In this document: one piece after another, positions 6,136 through 9,331 of the stretch
Numbering within the stretch: the first letter of the stretch is position 1
How the letters are laid out: each line of letters opens with the position of its first letter
Origin: a bacterium SM23_31
GTDB lineage: Bacteria > SM23-31
DNA length: 9,331 nt
Assembly: GCA_001304035.1 (NCBI GenBank)
Contig: LJUD01000094.1
Span: 1 to 9,331, forward strand
Reading direction: 5' to 3'
Translations under genes and position numbers: made by a program
Notes under the pieces: model-generated
What the model was told of the DNA's origin: nothing
Seen by the model: only the letters and a program-made list of their open reading frames with translations
Database searches by the model: none

Positions 6136-6315
6136 ATGCTTACAGTAATTATTAGAAGTAATGAACCGTTTGATAAGGCTGTCAGGAGGTTCGAAACGGA
6201 GTGTAAGAAAGCAGGCATTATCCGTACTGTGCAGCAGAAAATGTATTACGAAAAACCAAGCCGCAAGCGTTATCTTAACAAGCAAAAACACAAAAACAAA
6301 CGCTATCCCGGTTAA
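6136..6315 (+). CDS. rpsU: 30S ribosomal protein bS21
   Basis: Hand translation gives a 59-residue basic protein beginning MLTVIIRSNEPFDKAVRRFE. It has the bS21 pattern: an N-terminal beta strand, a conserved NEPFDKALRRF-like helix (9-19), then ETECKKAGIIRTV (20-32), YYEKPSRKR (37-45) with the near-invariant EKPS, and a lysine/arginine-rich tail ending KRYPG. bS21 sits on the 30S platform near the 3' end of 16S rRNA, where the anti-Shine-Dalgarno lies, and assists initiation. The length is normal for the family. The start is set by GGAG five bases upstream. The gene stands alone between a terminator and a gene-poor region; no downstream gene is close. In Bacteroidota, bS21 takes part in hiding the anti-Shine-Dalgarno, and an unusually good Shine-Dalgarno on rpsU itself has been proposed to allow feedback, which this arrangement would fit. 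Confidence 0.93.
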   Translation: MLTVIIRSNEPFDKAVRRFETECKKAGIIRTVQQKMYYEKPSRKRYLNKQKHKNKRYPG

Positions 6316-6628
6316 TAAAGTTATACAAAAAAGGAAAAGGAGATAATATTTAACGGATTGAAGAAAAGCTAAAAAATCATAAAAAAGGATAATAATTACA
6401 GGTTAATTTTTTTCAACGAAAATGGCTGGCATATGGTGTTAAAGTGCACAAAGAGAATTTTTTCATACATTAATACTTTGCTTCGAAGCAGCTCCTCCCA
6501 CATTGTGAACAATTCGTGTATAAAGTAAAAATTTTGCACATAAAAGGGACCGCTTCGCTGCGATCTTTTGCGTCTTTGCGAAATATATTATCATAATGAT
6601 AATTCCGGACTATCATTTTGAGATTATA
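6316..6628. other. non-coding gap downstream of rpsU
   Basis: No supported gene lies in these 313 bases. A weak AT-only hairpin (AATTA/TAATT at 6394-6408, running into Ts) could end the rpsU transcript. The stretch also holds a degenerate repeat at 6546-6582, a GCTTCGAAGC palindrome near 6482-6491 and a perfect inverted repeat, TTATCAT-A-ATGATAA, at 6588-6602. I see no recognisable RNA gene. Confidence 0.5.
6546..6582 (-). repeat. degenerate copy of the CGCAAAG-type repeat
   Basis: On the minus strand this reads CGCAAAGACGCAAAAGATCGC and then AGCGAAGCGGTCCC. The first half has the same CGCAAAG-ACGCAAAG unit as the left arm of the element at 2566-2739. No second arm is visible nearby, so it looks like a solo arm or remnant. 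Confidence 0.5.
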
Positions 6629-6847
6629 TTACTCATCTTCAATATCTTCATCTCCGGGAATAATACCTGCATCAACATTTCCTGGAATAATGCATTTTGT
6701 CCAGAATACTTCTTTACGTTTTGCTTCTTCAACGAGTTTTTGCCATTCTTCCCGGGAACGCTCAAGTTTAACGGTTCTAACCGTCTTTTTCTTCTTCTGA
6801 ATTTGTAACTCAGAAGTATCTTCTAATGTATTCACCGTTATCACCAT
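6629..6847 (-). CDS. small acidic-tailed protein of unknown function
   Basis: This is a possible 72-residue protein that I do not recognise. It has a lysine run (KKKK at 18-21), a likely amphipathic helix (SREEWQKLVEEAKRK, about 31-45) and an acidic tail in which IIPG occurs twice (CIIPGN and GIIPGDEDIEDE). The balanced composition and helix favour a real gene over noise in this AT-rich stretch. The start is uncertain. The ATG at 6847 is only 5 bases from a TATAAT hexamer, which would make the message almost leaderless. A GTG at 6835, with GGATGG upstream of it, gives a 68-residue alternative. Small antitoxin-like or regulatory proteins can look like this, but there is no partner gene and no function is claimed. 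Confidence 0.4.
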   Translation of the reverse strand: MVITVNTLEDTSELQIQKKKKTVRTVKLERSREEWQKLVEEAKRKEVFWTKCIIPGNVDAGIIPGDEDIEDE

Positions 6848-7256
6848 CCTATATTATAATTTTACATTAATTACAAAAAAGATGAGTACCATATTCATTA
6901 TTCTTCTTGCAATAAACACTTTTTTGGGAAAAAAAGTTTCCACTTATTTTAAAAAAATACGGCAACCTGTTGAATATAAGAGAAGTATCATATTTCTTAA
7001 TCAGCATATTTTATTATTAGTACTACGATTTATTTATAGGAATTATATTAAAAAAACTTTAATTTTTATAAGTATCCCCGTTGAAAAAATTACATCAAGC
7101 CGGGTCTTGTTATAATCATCTTACCGTGGGCATACAAACAACGAACTTGTAATATATGCAACTAAGTGCATGATACAACAGAAACATTCAATACAAATTA
7201 GTTCAAATTAATGCAAACTCTATGCCATATATATACTAAACTCAAATGGAATTCTG

Positions 7257-7301
7257 AAAAAACCGGCAGCCGCTCATGCAGTAACATATACCACTGCCGG
7301 T
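7257..7301 (-). terminator. rho-independent terminator-like hairpin without an obvious gene
   Basis: On the minus strand ACCGGCAG (7294-7301) pairs perfectly with CTGCCGGT (7262-7269) around a 24-base loop, and six Ts follow (complement of 7257-7262). The GC-rich stem stands out from its AT-rich surroundings. No minus-strand gene lies upstream of it in the window. Confidence 0.5.
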
Positions 7302-7498
7302 AATATTACAACTTTAGATTACAACACCATCATTACACCGGAAAAATAAACATTTCAGCACGAGAGAGGATAATAAATAACCTTATTATTATTTTTTTCT
7401 GGCGCATAAAATAATGAATATTTCCTAATTACGCAAACGGAATTCCTACTTTTTACAAACGTAAAACGGTGCGGGAAAAACATGTTTTCGAAATTTTC

Positions 7499-7527
7499 TT
7501 GCGAATTATAGTGTAAGATATTACATT
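7499..7527 (+). promoter_or_regulatory. candidate promoter of the hutH-like gene
   Basis: TTGCGA (7499-7504), a 17-base spacer and TACATT (7522-7527) match the sigma-70 boxes 4/6 each. In the Bacteroidota pattern it reads TTG, 20 bases, TACATTAT. The start codon is 37 bases downstream, and AAGG lies 7 bases before the ATG. Confidence 0.35.
7512..7525. promoter_or_regulatory. inverted repeat overlapping the hutH-like promoter (possible operator)
   Basis: TGTAA-GATA-TTACA is a perfect 5-4-5 inverted repeat overlapping the candidate -10 box. The spacing resembles sites of dimeric regulators such as the CRP/FNR family. A bound protein here would block transcription. No regulator gene is adjacent. 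Confidence 0.35.
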
Positions 7528-7564
7528 ATTCACACAATTTATTAATGACAATAAGGCACAAAAT

Positions 7565-9100
7565 ATGGATACTAATAAAGCTATCGTTTTAGACGGGGCT
7601 TCTCTGACTATTGAGAAGCTTGCCGCAGTGGTCTATGAAAATAAACCGGTACGGCTTACCGATACCGCTGTTAAAAAAATTGAAAGTGCACACAAAAAAA
7701 TATGCAATATCATTGAATCCGGTCAGACCGTATACGGCGTGAATACCGGATTCGGGGCACTAAGCCGGGTAAGGATCCCGTCAAAGAAAGTTAAAAAACT
7801 CCAGCTCAATCTCGTGAGAAGCCATACCAGCGGAACAGGCGTTCCTCTTCCGGAGGAGATTGTAAAAGCTGTACTCGTATTACTCGCTAACGGTCTCTCG
7901 AACGGATATTCCGGGTGCCGCAGAGCAGTTGTAGAGACACTGGTGGAAATGATTAATAAGGGAGTATATCCGGTCATACCCTCGCAGGGTTCTATTGGCG
8001 CAAGCGGGGATTTAATACCGCTGGCTCACCTTGCGAGTGTAGTGATCGGTGAAGGCGAGGCAACATACGGAGGAAAACGGTATTCGGGCAAAATGGCAAT
8101 GAAAAAGGCGGGTATTCCGGCTCTAACGCTTGAAGCTAAAGAAGGATTGTCTTTAATTAACGGCACGTATGTTATGACGGCGCTCGGTTCACTAACGCTG
8201 CGAAAAGCGGAAACCCTGAATAAATTGGCGGATATTGCTGCGGCAGTTACGCTTGAGGTAATTATGGACAGCAAAACTCCAATGAACCCGGAAATCCACA
8301 AAATCCGTCCTTATCCGGGGCAGACAGCAACCGCTGCAAATATCATGAAGCTGGTTGAAGGAAGTGAGATAATTGAATCACACAAATACAGTGACAAATT
8401 TCAGGATGCGTATTCTTTGAGGTGCGCACCACAGATACACGGCGCTGTGAAGGATGCGGTACGTTACTGCCGGTCAACTCTTGAAATAGAGATGAATTCG
8501 GTGACGGATAATCCGCTTGTTTTTGAAAATTCCGTGATCTCGGCAGGCAATTTTCATGGTCAACCGCTGGCAATTACACTGGATACGCTCGGCATCGCAA
8601 TGACCGGTCTGGGAAACATTGCAGAACGCCGTATTGACCGGTTGATGAATCCTGCGCTGAGCGGATTGCCTGCGTTTTTATCCCCGGACCCCGGCTTGAA
8701 TTCCGGCTATATGATGGCGCATTATCTTGCCGCTTCTATTTCTTTTGAAAACAGAGGGCTCGCCGCACCGGGCAGCATAAATTCGGTGCCTGTTTCCGCA
8801 AATAAAGAGGACTACAACTCAAACGGCATGTGGTGCGCCCGTAAGGCTTGGCAGATTGTCAATAATACGGAAAAAATAATAGCTATTGAACTATTATGCG
8901 CAGCTCAGGCGCTTGACTTTGTAAAAGGTTTGGAACCGGGTACCGGTGCACGGGCTGTGTACGATATAATCAGGCAGAAAGTCTCAAAATTGAAGACTGA
9001 CCGTGTAATTCAAAAGGATATCAATGCGGTAATCGGGCTAATACGCACCGGGCAAATTCTTGAAACAGTGGAAGATGCCGTCGGCAAGCTGGAAAATTAA
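7565..9100 (+). CDS. hutH: histidine/aromatic amino acid ammonia-lyase (MIO family)
   Basis: The protein removes ammonia from an aromatic amino acid, most likely histidine to urocanate, the first step of histidine use. It has 511 residues, as expected. Visible motifs are VYGVNTGFG (56-64, Tyr57), RSHTSGTG (85-92, His87) and GSIGASGDLIPLAHL (142-156), where Ala146-Ser147-Gly148 should cyclise to the electrophilic MIO group. Further on are LING (197-200), QDAYSLRCAPQ (280-290), NSVTDNPL (311-318), GNFHGQP (328-334) and SANKED (411-416). Glu415 matches the glutamate (Glu414 in Pseudomonas HutH) typical of histidine lyases. However, the usual AHPAS and EDHVSMG segments read AAPGS and EDYNSNG, and GNFHAEP reads GNFHGQP, so tyrosine or phenylalanine cannot be ruled out. 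No hutU, hutI or other hut gene is in the window. The start is supported by AAGG upstream and the family N-terminus. Confidence 0.88.
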   Translation: MDTNKAIVLDGASLTIEKLAAVVYENKPVRLTDTAVKKIESAHKKICNIIESGQTVYGVNTGFGALSRVRIPSKKVKKLQLNLVRSHTSGTGVPLPEEIVKAVLVLLANGLSNGYSGCRRAVVETLVEMINKGVYPVIPSQGSIGASGDLIPLAHLASVVIGEGEATYGGKRYSGKMAMKKAGIPALTLEAKEGLSLINGTYVMTALGSLTLRKAETLNKLADIAAAVTLEVIMDSKTPMNPEIHKIRPYPGQTATAANIMKLVEGSEIIESHKYSDKFQDAYSLRCAPQIHGAVKDAVRYCRSTLEIEMNSVTDNPLVFENSVISAGNFHGQPLAITLDTLGIAMTGLGNIAERRIDRLMNPALSGLPAFLSPDPGLNSGYMMAHYLAASISFENRGLAAPGSINSVPVSANKEDYNSNGMWCARKAWQIVNNTEKIIAIELLCAAQALDFVKGLEPGTGARAVYDIIRQKVSKLKTDRVIQKDINAVIGLIRTGQILETVEDAVGKLEN

Positions 9101-9119
9101 AAAGCCGTAAAATTCATCA

Positions 9120-9150
9120 TTGCATCTCAATAAAAATATTTATATCTTTA
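9120..9150 (+). promoter_or_regulatory. candidate promoter of tRNA-Leu
   Basis: TTG (9120-9122) is followed, 20 bases later, by TATCTTTA (9143-9150), which matches the Bacteroidota-type TAnnTTTG element except for the last base. The first tRNA base is about 29 bases further on, a plausible leader. Confidence 0.4.
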
Positions 9151-9178
9151 CATATACTTAAATCTTCAGGATTGAGCA

Positions 9179-9262
9179 GCCGGGGTGGTGAAACTGGTAG
9201 ACGCGCTGGACTCAAAATCCAGTTCCCATTAGGGAGTGAGGGTTCGAGTCCCTCTCCCGGCA
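9179..9262 (+). tRNA. tRNA-Leu (anticodon CAA)
   Basis: The sequence folds as a class II tRNA of 84 nt. The acceptor GCCGGGG (9179-9185) pairs with TCCCGGC (9255-9261), with one G-U, and A9262 is the discriminator base. The anticodon stem is CTGGA/TCCAG (9206-9210, 9218-9222) with loop CTCAAAA, so the anticodon CAA is at 9213-9215 and reads UUG. The long variable arm (9223-9237) has a TCCC/GGGA stem, as required for tRNA-Leu. The T arm is GAGGG-TTCGAGT-CCCTC (9238-9254). The CCA end is not encoded. No second copy of its 3' end is visible in the window, so there is no sign of it serving as an attachment site here. Confidence 0.97.
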
Positions 9263-9331
9263 CTTAAAAAACAAGGACTTGCAAAATATTTCCCGCAATT
9301 TCTTGTTTAACTGATTACATAACTCCCACCA
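9263..9331 (+). other. tail of the window after tRNA-Leu
   Basis: AAACAAG (9269-9275) and CTTGTTT (9302-9308) could form a weak, long-loop hairpin ending the tRNA transcript, but the stem is AT-rich and the T run is short. Nothing else can be supported in these 69 bases. Confidence 0.25.

Larger units (their letters stand above)
6848..7564. other. 717-bp gene-poor, AT-rich region before the hutH-like gene
   Basis: A 77-codon plus-strand frame (6882-7115) is open, but it is AT-driven, lacks a ribosome binding site and resembles nothing I know. What can be supported is the minus-strand terminator-like hairpin at 7257-7301 and, at the right end, the promoter and inverted repeat before the ammonia-lyase gene. 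An AT-only stem followed by Ts also occurs at about 7370-7398 on the plus strand. The region may be the remains of deleted genes. Confidence 0.5.

Noticed and set aside
6161..6346. 61-codon plus-strand frame overlapping rpsU
   Set aside because: It is out of frame with the bS21 coding sequence, which has strong family motifs and a ribosome binding site.
6596..6808. Plus-strand frames of 60-70 codons opposite the 6629-6847 ORF
   Set aside because: Low-complexity Phe/Ser-rich products with no ribosome binding site; the minus-strand frame has better composition.
6882..7115. 77-codon plus-strand frame with hydrophobic, basic product
   Set aside because: AT-rich sequence gives Ile/Lys/Leu by composition; no ribosome binding site, no family resemblance, ends in featureless DNA.
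9179..9331. tRNA-Leu as an integration site
   Set aside because: No repeat of the tRNA 3' end and no integrase gene are visible in the window; only the 69 bases after it can be seen.

Overview
The window looks like chromosomal DNA of a bacterium from the Fibrobacterota-Chlorobiota-Bacteroidota (FCB) neighbourhood, for example Bacteroidota, Ignavibacteriota or a relative. This is an inference from several signs. There is a membrane-anchored six-bladed beta-propeller protein of a type common in that group. The PdxA has a GDxNGIGPE nucleotide motif. Most starts have weak or no Shine-Dalgarno sequence, while rpsU has a clear GGAG. Several candidate promoters fit a TTTG, about 20 bases, TAnnTTTG layout. 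No phage, transposase, CRISPR array or defence locus is visible.

Left part (1-4479, minus strand). In transcription order the genes are: a cyclic-nucleotide-binding-like protein (3961-4479), an AI-2E/PerM family permease (2819-3937), an inverted-repeat, MITE-like segment (2566-2739), a NIF3/YbgI family metalloprotein (1748-2500), a six-bladed beta-propeller membrane protein (470-1618), and the start of pdxA (1-418, cut by the window edge), which acts in pyridoxal-phosphate synthesis. The most notable point is that the last 14 codons of nif3 occur twice. One copy is at the real end of nif3 (1750-1792). The other lies directly in front of pdxA (422-464), on the far side of the propeller gene. 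The simplest reading is that nif3 and pdxA were once adjacent with stop and start nearly touching. An AT-rich propeller module then entered at the nif3 3' end, with that end present on both sides. The relic copy still holds the sequence upstream of the pdxA start and forms a 16-codon ORF bridging the propeller stop and the pdxA start.

Middle part (4480-6315, plus strand). A divergent intergenic region leads to an EnvC-like murein hydrolase activator (4669-5883), with a signal peptide, long coiled coil and a LytM domain that has lost its zinc ligands. A clear rho-independent terminator follows. Next is rpsU (6136-6315), encoding ribosomal protein bS21.

Right part (6316-9331). About 1.25 kb is gene-poor and AT-rich. 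It holds one small uncertain minus-strand ORF (6629-6847), a degenerate piece of the same repeat family seen near 2600, short palindromes and an orphan minus-strand terminator. Then come a histidine/aromatic amino acid ammonia-lyase of the MIO family (hutH-like, 7565-9100) and a complete tRNA-Leu(CAA) (9179-9262).

The genes do not form one pathway. They cover cofactor synthesis, cell-wall splitting, translation and amino acid breakdown. The window is mostly core genome with one probable gene-sized insertion. All calls rest on reading and hand translation of the sequence; no database search was possible.
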